From the NCBI GenBank assembly GCA_038237225.1, contig JBBRYX010000002.1, positions 310,001 to 374,000 on the forward strand: a stretch of DNA of 64,000 nucleotides, read 5' to 3'. This DNA is from DASVUC01 sp038237225 (GTDB taxonomy: Bacteria > Planctomycetota > Phycisphaerae > Tepidisphaerales > Tepidisphaeraceae). This document shows, piece by piece, positions 17,179 through 25,243 of the stretch. The translations under genes were made by a program, and so were the position numbers. The stretch's first letter is position 1. Every line of letters starts with the position of its first letter. The notes under the pieces were generated by a model that worked only from the letters and a program-made list of their open reading frames with translations, searched no databases and was not told where the DNA came from.

Positions 17179-17212
17179 GAAGGCCGGGTCAATCGACCCG
17201 GCCTTCTCTTTT
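17179..17212 (+). terminator. Rho-independent terminator of PEP-CTERM gene 1
   Basis: A 12-bp stem (GAAGGCCGGGTC / GACCCGGCCTTC) with an AATC loop, followed by TCTTTT. Confidence 0.92.
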
Positions 17213-17236
17213 AATGGTGCCACGCGCAATCTTTGC

Positions 17237-17264
17237 TTGAATCTTTCGCCAACCGAGGTATCAT
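17237..17264 (+). promoter_or_regulatory. Likely promoter of the second PEP-CTERM gene
   Basis: TTGAAT (17237-17242), 16 bases, TATCAT (17259-17264), about 205 bases before the ATG at 17472. The remaining leader shows no recognised element. Confidence 0.4.
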
Positions 17265-17471
17265 TGCCCGGACCTCATCAGCCAGTCTCATCGTTTTGAG
17301 CTTCTGAAGAGCTGCCGGCAAGTGGGATTAGAGCGCCGGTTCCGATCGAATAAATTTTCAGGATTACCCGTTCTCACCGATAGAGAAGAATGGGTATCTT
17401 GCGGCGATGCGGTGAGGGCTGTGTTTCACCCGACCATTGCCGGAAATTCTCAGAAACCCAGGAGGGTTCAA

Positions 17472-19067
17472 ATGCTTTCTCGTATTTATGCTCGAGTTAC
17501 CCCGCGGCTTCTCGCGAAATCTGCCGTCGCCGCCTTGATGGCCGGCGCTCCCGGCGTTGTGTGGGCTAAGCCGCACACGTCCGCCCCGCCTCCCCCTCCG
17601 CCAAGCCCGGCGGTCACCCCCGTAAACAATCAGTTGTTCTCGTGGTTCGAGACCGGTACGCCGGCACCCTCAAACCCGATGTATATCGGCACACCCTTTT
17701 TGCGTGACTCTAATGTGTCGGCAGTCAATGCCTACCTGACGTCTCTTCCCGCCGGCGCGGTGCGCGCCGTCAAGGTCGAAGGCCCCGGGATCAGCAGTGC
17801 AACCGCGGCCCAGATCTTCAACAATCCGGCGTACCATGTGAGCTATGTCTTCGGGGATTTGGAAGGCGCGAATGCCACCAACGCCGCCGCCCAACTCGCC
17901 AAGCAGGTGCGCTATCTCTCGAACGATCCCGCGCAGAAGACTCAGTCGACCAACGCGTATGTTGGCAACTTCGGATTCTCCTCGCAGACTTCGAACAACC
18001 AGGCCCCCGCGAACTATCACTTTACCGGGCAGCACAGCTTCTCTAACTATGGCCAATCCCAATACGGATTCGCTCGGTTGAACATGAGCAACGAGGAAGC
18101 CTATCCCGGCAGCCCGAGCTTCCGGAACAAAGCCGCGGGCGATACGCCGGCGGGTGGCGGGATCTATCCGAACATTCGCTCTTCCCTGTTTGTGTTGCCC
18201 CTATGGCGCGTCAGCAGTGTCGAAGCGAGCCAGGCATCAATGGGTTTGAGCAGCCACCCGAACATCCCCTGGACATCCAACTTCAATAACTATGGCAACC
18301 TCGGCCTTGATAACGACCGCAACGCCGGCAACGGTTATCGGTTTACGACCGGCCAGCCGATGCTCGCCAGCACCGTGGGCGGAACCAACTATCCCGCGCT
18401 GTCTGCCGCGCAGACCACCGACCAGCTCCTCGGCCGCCGCGACTTTGCCACCATGGTCACTCACATGCGGATGCGCGGCGCCGAGAGCGTTCATCTTCTC
18501 GAGTCCGGCATCAGCGGCGTGACCACCGATCAGATGGAAGATGATGCGGCGACCGGCTGGAACGGTGATTTCAGCCTCAACCAGATCTTCGGTCAATCCG
18601 ATCGTCGACTGTTGGTTGGCCAGGAGGCTGACAACAGCAGCTACGTGCAGGGCGGGAAGTATGGCGACAACACCACCATCGTTGTCGACGGCGTGAAAAA
18701 GAATATCGACCAGGCCGGCGCTCTCTTTTCCGGCGCGTACAGCCTCGATCTTGGCAAACTCGATGTCCTGATCAGCAACATGGACGAAGCAAGCCACACG
18801 ATTACCCTGCCGTCCAAGATCGGCAATTACTCGTTATCGCAAACGGAGTTCGTGGTCGGCAGCGGCAATCACTGGATGGTCGAGTACGCGCTGGCCGGCA
18901 ATGGGAACAAGAAGGGCTGGCAGGTCGCTGGTCAGCATGTCCCCTACACCGCAATCGCCAACAGCCGCGGCGGATTCGGAATCCCCGAACCCGGAACGCT
19001 TTCTCTGCTCGCCGTTGCCGGCGTGTTGGGCATCAACCGTCGCAAGCGCGACGTGAAGTCTGCCTGA
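17472..19067 (+). CDS. PEP-CTERM secreted protein of unknown function, paralogue 2
   Basis: A 531-residue protein; ATG 17472 follows a near-perfect AGGAGGG with 5-base spacing, which fixes the start. The signal peptide RLLAKSAVAALMAGAPGVVWA leads into a shorter Pro linker than in paralogue 1. The mature regions align throughout: HPNIPWTSNFNNY, LDNDRNAGNGYRF, MRMRGAESVHLLESG and a glycine-rich C-terminal third. The PEP-CTERM tail GIPEPGTLSLLAVAGV is identical in its core to that of paralogue 1. The pair is a tandem duplication in which each copy keeps its own promoter and terminator. Function is unknown; conserved Asn/aromatic blocks hint at carbohydrate or matrix contact, which is only a guess. 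Confidence 0.9.
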   Translation: MLSRIYARVTPRLLAKSAVAALMAGAPGVVWAKPHTSAPPPPPPSPAVTPVNNQLFSWFETGTPAPSNPMYIGTPFLRDSNVSAVNAYLTSLPAGAVRAVKVEGPGISSATAAQIFNNPAYHVSYVFGDLEGANATNAAAQLAKQVRYLSNDPAQKTQSTNAYVGNFGFSSQTSNNQAPANYHFTGQHSFSNYGQSQYGFARLNMSNEEAYPGSPSFRNKAAGDTPAGGGIYPNIRSSLFVLPLWRVSSVEASQASMGLSSHPNIPWTSNFNNYGNLGLDNDRNAGNGYRFTTGQPMLASTVGGTNYPALSAAQTTDQLLGRRDFATMVTHMRMRGAESVHLLESGISGVTTDQMEDDAATGWNGDFSLNQIFGQSDRRLLVGQEADNSSYVQGGKYGDNTTIVVDGVKKNIDQAGALFSGAYSLDLGKLDVLISNMDEASHTITLPSKIGNYSLSQTEFVVGSGNHWMVEYALAGNGNKKGWQVAGQHVPYTAIANSRGGFGIPEPGTLSLLAVAGVLGINRRKRDVKSA

Positions 19068-19169
19068 TAGCCGCTAATGAAACTGACCCAAGGCTGAAGC
19101 CTCGGGCTTGGCCGGATGGTGAGACATTGGGTTAGCGGTGGTTCGCTTTATTCATCCGCAGAAATGACA

Positions 19170-19205
19170 TAGGGCTGGATCTTTTGATCCAGCCCTTCTT
19201 CTATT
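19170..19205 (+). terminator. Rho-independent terminator of PEP-CTERM gene 2
   Basis: AGGGCTGGATC / GATCCAGCCCT stem with a TTTT loop, followed by TCTTCT, about 100 bases after the stop codon. Confidence 0.85.
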
Positions 19206-19234
19206 TGGCGTCGATCGTGAATGCTGTTTAGGAA

Positions 19235-20797
19235 TCAAGCCGCGTTGGGCCGGGTCACCGCGCTGCCCTGTGCCAGCTTGAGCTGTTTCTCAACCATCTT
19301 CATGAACGCGAGGGGCTCGATCGGCTTAGTCATGAAGTCGTTGCAGCCGGTGTTCAGGCACTTGTTGCGATCGCTCGCCAGCGCGTTCGCGGTCAGCGCC
19401 ACGATCGGACGGGTGTAGCCCTGCTGGCGGAGTTGGGCCGTCGCCTGATACCCGTCGACGACCGGCATGAGCATGTCCATGAGGACCAGGTCATAGGGCA
19501 GCCCGCCGCGCCAATTGACCATCGCCTTTTCGATCGCCTGCTGGCCGTTCGGCGCGATATCCACCGAGCATCCCGCTTCGCGCAGGTAGGTGCTGATGAG
19601 CTTCTGATTCGAGACGCCGTCTTCAGCTAGAAGAATACGGCCCTTGAGCGTGAACTTTTCGGGCAGAGCTGCCGAGCCTTGCACGCCGGCTTCGGTCGGC
19701 TTCACGAGGATGGGGACACCCTCAAGCGAACCGGTTTGAATGGTCATCGTAAAGGTCGAGCCTTTGCCGATCTCCGAGATCACCGAGACATCCCCGCCGA
19801 GAAGCTCTGCGAGGTGTTTTGTAATGGAAAGACCCAGTCCTGTTCCGCCAAACTTTCGGCTGGTCTCAATGTCCGCCTGCAGGAATGGGACGAAGAGATC
19901 CCCCATCTGTACGCTTGTCAGACCGATCCCGGTGTCGGTGACGCTGATCCGGAGCATGGGGTTCTTGTCCTGGGCGCTCGTCGCGAGGCCCGCGACGATG
20001 GAGATCCCGCCGGATTCCGTGAACTTGATTGCATTTCCAACCAGGTTAATCAGCGCTTGGCGGAGACGCGTCGGGTCCGTGCGAATGTTTTTTGGGATCG
20101 GACCGTCGTAGGTTACCTCGAGATTCAAACCCTTCTCGATGGCAGGGGCGCGAAGCATCGAGCACACCTCGGCGACAATTTCAGTGGGGGAGGTGACGAC
20201 GTTCTCGACACGCATCTTGCCGGCTTCAATTTTGGACAAATCGAGAATGTCGTTGGTAATAGTCAGAAGATGCTCGCCATTGCGTTTGATGGTGCGGATG
20301 AATTCTTCGTGCTCCTCCGCTGACCGGGGGCGGCCCAGGAGCAAGTCCGAGAACCCGACGATCGCGGTGAGCGGCGTGCGAATTTCATGGCTCATCGAGG
20401 CTAGAAACGCGCCCTTGATTCGGTTCGCGACCTGAGACTCATCACGCGAAGTGCGGAGCAGATCCTCCGCCTGCATGCGCTCGTCATCCACGCGGCGGAG
20501 TCGGGCAGCGCAGCTCCAGACCAACAGCATGAGGACCAGCGATGACCCGGCAATGGCGGCAAGGATCGCGCCATCTTGGCCGAGCCAGCCGCGCTGGTTT
20601 GCGTAATAGCAGAAAGCACCGATCAGCCCCGGCACCAGGGCGCTGGGCGCCAGCAGCCGGCGGCTCACCACGCCTGCGGTGCCCTTGGAACCAGGGAGTT
20701 CGTCATGGCCCTTCGCTTTCGCGGGACCTTCAACGAGCTCGGCGGGAGATGTAGCTGAGGTCTTGCTCATAGGGGTGCGGCGACAATCATTCATCAC
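19235..20797 (-). CDS. Hybrid sensor histidine kinase with C-terminal receiver domain
   Basis: A 520-residue inner-membrane kinase. Two hydrophobic segments (about 49-65 and 77-96) with hardly any periplasmic loop make a membrane anchor rather than an obvious sensor. The HisKA helix FLASMSHEIRTPL carries the phosphorylated His137. The ATP-binding domain has the N-box NLVGNAIKF (Asn255), DTGIGL and GGTGLGLSI. The receiver domain (about 387-505) has the acceptor Asp441 in LVLMDMLMP and the conserved Lys in MTKPIEP. Phosphate is expected to pass from His137 to Asp441 and then through an unseen phosphotransfer protein. Start codons 20797 and 20794 are adjacent; GGAG spacing slightly favours the second. 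No partner regulator is next to it. Confidence 0.93.
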   Translation of the reverse strand: MMNDCRRTPMSKTSATSPAELVEGPAKAKGHDELPGSKGTAGVVSRRLLAPSALVPGLIGAFCYYANQRGWLGQDGAILAAIAGSSLVLMLLVWSCAARLRRVDDERMQAEDLLRTSRDESQVANRIKGAFLASMSHEIRTPLTAIVGFSDLLLGRPRSAEEHEEFIRTIKRNGEHLLTITNDILDLSKIEAGKMRVENVVTSPTEIVAEVCSMLRAPAIEKGLNLEVTYDGPIPKNIRTDPTRLRQALINLVGNAIKFTESGGISIVAGLATSAQDKNPMLRISVTDTGIGLTSVQMGDLFVPFLQADIETSRKFGGTGLGLSITKHLAELLGGDVSVISEIGKGSTFTMTIQTGSLEGVPILVKPTEAGVQGSAALPEKFTLKGRILLAEDGVSNQKLISTYLREAGCSVDIAPNGQQAIEKAMVNWRGGLPYDLVLMDMLMPVVDGYQATAQLRQQGYTRPIVALTANALASDRNKCLNTGCNDFMTKPIEPLAFMKMVEKQLKLAQGSAVTRPNAA

Positions 20798-20922
20798 TCC
20801 GAACGATGTCTCTCTGGATTCGCAATCGGTTTGATGGAAGAGGCTATTGAGTAAAACGAGGATTACGTTGCAGAAAGATTCGTCGGCGAGGTCCGATAAC
20901 AGTTCAGCCTGCCGCTAGGTGC

Positions 20923-20990
20923 TTGTCGCAAACAGGAACCGATTTATAAAAGCCCGCGGTTCCGTGCCAATGGAACGGCGCTTGCGACAA
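20923..20990 (+). ncRNA. Candidate structured leader RNA with alternative stems
   Basis: TTGTCGCAA (20923-20931) pairs with TTGCGACAA (20982-20990) as an outer stem. Inside, GGAACC (20935-20940) pairs with GGTTCC (20958-20963), while TTCC of the latter can instead pair with GGAA at 20972-20975. It precedes the gene at 21063 by about 70 bases. I recognise no Rfam family, and it could also belong to a transcript on the other strand. Confidence 0.4.
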
Positions 20991-21062
20991 CCTACAACTG
21001 CGGCTGAGCGTGACGTGTGTTGCGCCGTCCGCGTAACTCTTCACAATTGATGAGGTTCAGTC

Positions 21063-22361
21063 ATGACAAAACGATGGCGCATCCTGGCCGCGGCAGTCGC
21101 AGGCAGCACTCTCGGACTGTGGACCACGACCAGCATGGTGTTTGGACAAGCCGCCCCCGCGGCGGGATCAACCGCAGGGTCTAACGCCCCAAGCGGCGCT
21201 AACACCACCGGGTCCAGCGCATCACCAACGACGACCGATCCAAACTCATCCGCGGGATCCGCAACCGGCGCCCAAGGACGCAATGATGCAACAAACAATG
21301 CAAACGGCGCAAATGCAGCCGCCGGCAGCAATGCCAACAGTCAGAATTCCAGCAGCGGTGTGAACTCCGCGGCCGGATTGAACAACGGCGCCACAGCGGG
21401 AAACAGCGCGGCCGCACAAAGCGGCACCGCGGTCGGCACCGGCGCCGCAACCGGCACCGGCGCGGCCACCGGAACCAGCGGTGGCGGGAGCGCTGATATC
21501 AGCGGCACCAACACGCCGGGTGCCGCAGGCACCGTCAACGCCAACGGGGGAACTCCCACCGGCACCGGTACGAGCGCCAGCGGGACCCCCGGAACGGGCG
21601 CAGCGGCGGGAACCGGCACCGGCGCATCTACAGGCGCGGGTATCGGCACAACAGGTCTCCCCGCCGGAACCGGGGTCGGCGACGCAACCGCAACGGGCGC
21701 TGCCGGGACGACTGGCGGCATCGGCGCAACGGCAGAAACAGGAACTGGCGCCGGCGGTACAATCGGTGCCGCAGCAGGCGGAACTGGATCGTCCACCGGA
21801 AGCACCGGCGCGATTGGAGTCGATTCCGGAGGAAGTGGACCCATCCAGGTACAGCCGGGAATCAACTCCACCGGGACGAGCGCAAACTCCAACCCCGGCA
21901 CCTCATCCGGAACATCAAGCGGAACCGCATCCGGTTCGGCTGGTGCGGGCGCACCCGGCACCAGCGCCTCAGGTAGCTCAGCAAGTGGAACGGGAGCCGC
22001 CGGCAGCGGTGGAACAGGAACAGGCTCGGTCGGAGCCAGTGGCACTGCCGGAACCGGCGCAGGCGCTGGAACTGGCTCCGTCGGCACCGGAGCGGCGAGC
22101 GGAGGAACAGGCGCGAATGTCGGGACCTCTGGCGCAACCGGCACGGATGCCGGCGCCGTGGGAGCAAGCGGCGCTCAAACGGCCGGTGGTTCGGTCGCTC
22201 CAACGGGCGGGAGCAGCGGCGGCACAAGCACCAGCGGCGCCACGGGCGGGTCCAGCGCCGGTAACGGCGGATCATCGACCGGTGCCGCAGGCAGCAGCGG
22301 AAGCGCCGGTGGATCCAGCGGCGGCGCCAGCTCCGGTGGTTCGTCCGGCGGCGGCCGTTAG
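21063..22361 (+). CDS. Exported Gly/Ala/Ser/Thr-rich low-complexity protein
   Basis: A 432-residue protein with a credible signal peptide, WRILAAAVAGSTLGLWTTTS, cut near GQAAPA. The whole mature chain consists almost only of Gly, Ala, Ser, Thr, Asn, Val and Pro. Aromatic residues and Cys are almost absent, and GTGA/GASG-type runs repeat without a fixed period. Such sequences are typical of extended, flexible wall or matrix proteins. No domain is recognisable. A Pro-rich frame on the opposite strand is a shadow of this composition. GATGAGG precedes ATG 21063, and a strong terminator follows the stop. A structured leader may precede it. Confidence 0.75.
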   Translation: MTKRWRILAAAVAGSTLGLWTTTSMVFGQAAPAAGSTAGSNAPSGANTTGSSASPTTTDPNSSAGSATGAQGRNDATNNANGANAAAGSNANSQNSSSGVNSAAGLNNGATAGNSAAAQSGTAVGTGAATGTGAATGTSGGGSADISGTNTPGAAGTVNANGGTPTGTGTSASGTPGTGAAAGTGTGASTGAGIGTTGLPAGTGVGDATATGAAGTTGGIGATAETGTGAGGTIGAAAGGTGSSTGSTGAIGVDSGGSGPIQVQPGINSTGTSANSNPGTSSGTSSGTASGSAGAGAPGTSASGSSASGTGAAGSGGTGTGSVGASGTAGTGAGAGTGSVGTGAASGGTGANVGTSGATGTDAGAVGASGAQTAGGSVAPTGGSSGGTSTSGATGGSSAGNGGSSTGAAGSSGSAGGSSGGASSGGSSGGGR

Positions 22362-22393
22362 ACAACAACTAGCGAGAGATGTGGATTGAGGAA

Positions 22394-22424
22394 GTCCCCG
22401 GCGCGAACCGCCGGGGATTTTTTT
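22394..22424 (+). terminator. Rho-independent terminator of the low-complexity protein gene
   Basis: TCCCCGGC / GCCGGGGA stem with a 7-base loop followed by seven T residues. Confidence 0.93.
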
Positions 22425-22460
22425 CGTCGCCGCTTTTAATGGAGAAGGACGTGCGGTGCG

Positions 22461-25001
22461 TCAGCGGGTCGCTACCGGTTCAACAGTCTGGCGGCTCACC
22501 TTGTGCTCCGAGGCTTCGTCTTCGCCCATTGACTGAATCCGCATCGAATAGAAAGAGCGGTACACAAAGAACAGCCCCGCTGCGAGGAAGCAAGCCGCCA
22601 GCACGATCGTCAGCCCGCGGTGCTCCGGCGTCATCGCGTGCGCAAGCTCAACTGCGAGAAGTCCGAAGAGCGTCGCAAACTTGATGATCGGGTTCAGCGC
22701 GACAGAACTCGTATCTTTGAACGGGTCACCCACGGTGTCGCCCACCACGGTGGCGGCATGAAGTTCAGTACCCTTTTCTCTCAACTCGACTTCCACAATC
22801 TTCTTCGCGTTATCCCAGGAGCCGCCCGCGTTGGCCATAAAGATCGCCTGGAACAGCCCGAAAATTGCCAGGCCAATCAAGTATGCAATGAAAAAGAACG
22901 GCTCAACAAACGCGGCGGCAAGGGTGATGAAGAACACCGTAAGGAAAATGTTGAACATCCCCGCCTGCGCGTATTTGGTGCAGATTTCCACGACTTTCTG
23001 CGAATCTTCCGTCGACGCCCGCTTCGCGCCATCGAGCACCATATGCCGTTTGATATAAGCCACCGCGCGATACGCGCCGGTGATGACTGCCTGTGTCGAA
23101 GCGCCGGTGAACCAGTAGATCACGCCGCCGCCAAACAGAAGCCCGAGAAAGAACGGCGCGTGCATGATCGAGAGCCGGCTCAGCGCAACCTTGTCCTCAA
23201 GCCCTCGCGTCAGAACCATGATGATGGAAAAAATTAAGGTGGTGGCGCCGACGACCGCGGTGCCGATCAGAACCGGTTTGGCGGTCGCCTTAAATGTATT
23301 TCCGGCGCCGTCGTTTTCTTCAAGGAGGTATTTGGCGCGCACGAAATCGACATCGATGTTGAAGTCGCGCTTCAGTTCCTGACCGACGTTGGGAATCGAT
23401 TCGATGAGCGACAGTTCATAAACCGACTGGGCGTTGTCGGTGACCGGTCCATAGCTGTCGACGGCGATCGTCACCGGCCCCATTCCGAGAAATCCAAACG
23501 CAACCAAGCCGAACGCGAAGATCGCTTCAGCCTTCATCAGCTGCGCCAGGCCAAGCGTCGAGAACCCGTAGGCGACCGACATGAGACCGACGATGACGAT
23601 GGAACCGATCCAGAATGCCGAAAAATTACCGGCGGTAAGCCCGGAAAGCACGTTGAGCGAAGCGCCGCCCTCACGAGAGGCAGTGACGACTTCCTTCACG
23701 TGGCGCGAATGCGTGGAAGTGAAGAACGTGGTGACCTCAGGGATGATCGCGCCGGCAAGCGTGCCGCAGGAAATGATGCTCGCGAGCTTCCACCACAACG
23801 TTCCATCGCCGATTTCCGCGATCAGGACGTAGCTGGTGATAAACGTCGCGATGATTGAGATCAGGGATGCGAGCCAGACCAGCGTTGTCAGGGGCCGCTC
23901 GAAGTTCATATCTCGCGCGTGACTGTACTTCGCGACTGCGATCCGCTCATTCACCCAATACGCCACGCCTGATGTGACGACCATGACCAGTCGCATCGCG
24001 AAGATCCAGACCAGCAGTTTCACCTGAATGGTGGCGACATCAGCCGGCGTTTTGCCGGTGACGGCAAGAAGGATAAACGTGATGAGAGCGACGCCCGTGA
24101 CGCCATAAGTCTCAAACCCGTCAGCGGTGGGACCGACCGAGTCACCGGCATTGTCACCGGTGCAGTCCGCGATCACGCCAGGATTTCGGGCATCGTCTTC
24201 TTTAACGTTGAAGACGATCTTCATGAGATCCGAACCGATGTCCGCGATCTTGGTGAAAATGCCACCGGCCACGCGAAGGGCTGCCGCGCCCAGCGATTCG
24301 CCAATCGCAAATCCGATAAAGCACGGCCCGGCAAGCGTCGCCGGCACGAACAGCAGGATCATGAGCATGAGCAGAAGCTCAATGCTGATCAGCACCATCC
24401 CGATCGACATCCCCGCCATCAGCGGAATGGAATAGCAGGGGAACGCGCGCCCCGCGAGCGATGCCAGCGCCGTGCGGCTGTTTGCAAAGGTATTGATCCG
24501 AATTCCGAATGCCGCCACCGAATACGAACCCGCAATGCCGACCAGCGAGAAGAACAGGATGACGGCCACGCGCACCGGCGTTGAATACTGGATCGGCGCA
24601 TTAGGCAGATCGTTATGCGCGGGCGCCCCTTGGAGAAATCCAAAGTACGCCACCATGATCACAGCGATAAACGCCCACAGGAGCAGGATGAACTTTCCCT
24701 GCGTCCGCAAATAAGTTTTGCACGTCGCGTAGATCAGCTCTGACACTTCCAGCATCGAGCTGTGAACCGGAAGACGCTTGAGGTGGCGATAAATCACCAG
24801 ACCAAACACCAGCCCCGCGATGCAAATCAGCAGTCCCCAAAGAAGGATGTGATATCCGCTGATTCCGTGGAATGTGACGGCGCGCAAATCCGGCAGGATC
24901 AGTTCCGCTTCCGATGCGGAAGCCGGGGATGCGCCAAGAGATACCGCAACTATCGCGGCGACGACACAAAGCGGCCGACGCCACTGCTTTAGCAAATCCA
25001 T
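22461..25001 (-). CDS. hppA: Membrane-bound ion-translocating pyrophosphatase
   Basis: An 846-residue integral membrane enzyme that couples pyrophosphate hydrolysis to H+ or Na+ pumping. An N-terminal signal-like segment, LCVVAAIVAVSLGASPASA, precedes about 16 membrane segments. The C-terminal catalytic motifs are intact: GGSWDNAKK and VVGDTVGDPFKDTSS. The first catalytic region is divergent. DIGSDLMKIVF replaces the usual DVGADLVGKVE, so the Lys is shifted by one and the following Glu is missing. The D-x3-D-x3-D array survives as DCTGDNAGDSVG. The protein is longer than typical H+-pyrophosphatases (about 650-770). The pumped ion cannot be assigned with confidence. It is a single gene convergent with the low-complexity protein gene. 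Confidence 0.92.
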   Translation of the reverse strand: MDLLKQWRRPLCVVAAIVAVSLGASPASASEAELILPDLRAVTFHGISGYHILLWGLLICIAGLVFGLVIYRHLKRLPVHSSMLEVSELIYATCKTYLRTQGKFILLLWAFIAVIMVAYFGFLQGAPAHNDLPNAPIQYSTPVRVAVILFFSLVGIAGSYSVAAFGIRINTFANSRTALASLAGRAFPCYSIPLMAGMSIGMVLISIELLLMLMILLFVPATLAGPCFIGFAIGESLGAAALRVAGGIFTKIADIGSDLMKIVFNVKEDDARNPGVIADCTGDNAGDSVGPTADGFETYGVTGVALITFILLAVTGKTPADVATIQVKLLVWIFAMRLVMVVTSGVAYWVNERIAVAKYSHARDMNFERPLTTLVWLASLISIIATFITSYVLIAEIGDGTLWWKLASIISCGTLAGAIIPEVTTFFTSTHSRHVKEVVTASREGGASLNVLSGLTAGNFSAFWIGSIVIVGLMSVAYGFSTLGLAQLMKAEAIFAFGLVAFGFLGMGPVTIAVDSYGPVTDNAQSVYELSLIESIPNVGQELKRDFNIDVDFVRAKYLLEENDGAGNTFKATAKPVLIGTAVVGATTLIFSIIMVLTRGLEDKVALSRLSIMHAPFFLGLLFGGGVIYWFTGASTQAVITGAYRAVAYIKRHMVLDGAKRASTEDSQKVVEICTKYAQAGMFNIFLTVFFITLAAAFVEPFFFIAYLIGLAIFGLFQAIFMANAGGSWDNAKKIVEVELREKGTELHAATVVGDTVGDPFKDTSSVALNPIIKFATLFGLLAVELAHAMTPEHRGLTIVLAACFLAAGLFFVYRSFYSMRIQSMGEDEASEHKVSRQTVEPVATR

Positions 25002-25243
25002 TCAGCTGCTCTCCTGCTTTCTGCGTTACCTGAGGTTGACCGGACGGGCTCGCCGCCGATCCCGATGCGGGGGAATAATAAACGACCGGCGATGAAATGG
25101 CCAAGGGGGCAAATAGGCAGGGGGCGCGAGTGAGGGGAAATAGCGGAGAGAGAGGGGATTGGATGGGGTTGCCGGGACTACGACGACATTAACGGCCCGC
25201 GTTATGGGACCTTCACGCCTTTCGAAACGCATCCAAGTCATTG

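Noticed and set aside
21341..22144. A 267-codon Pro/Val/Ala-rich frame on the minus strand
   Set aside because: It is antisense to the Gly/Ala/Ser/Thr-rich protein. It has no signal peptide or ribosome binding site, and its composition is the mirror of the plus-strand repeats.
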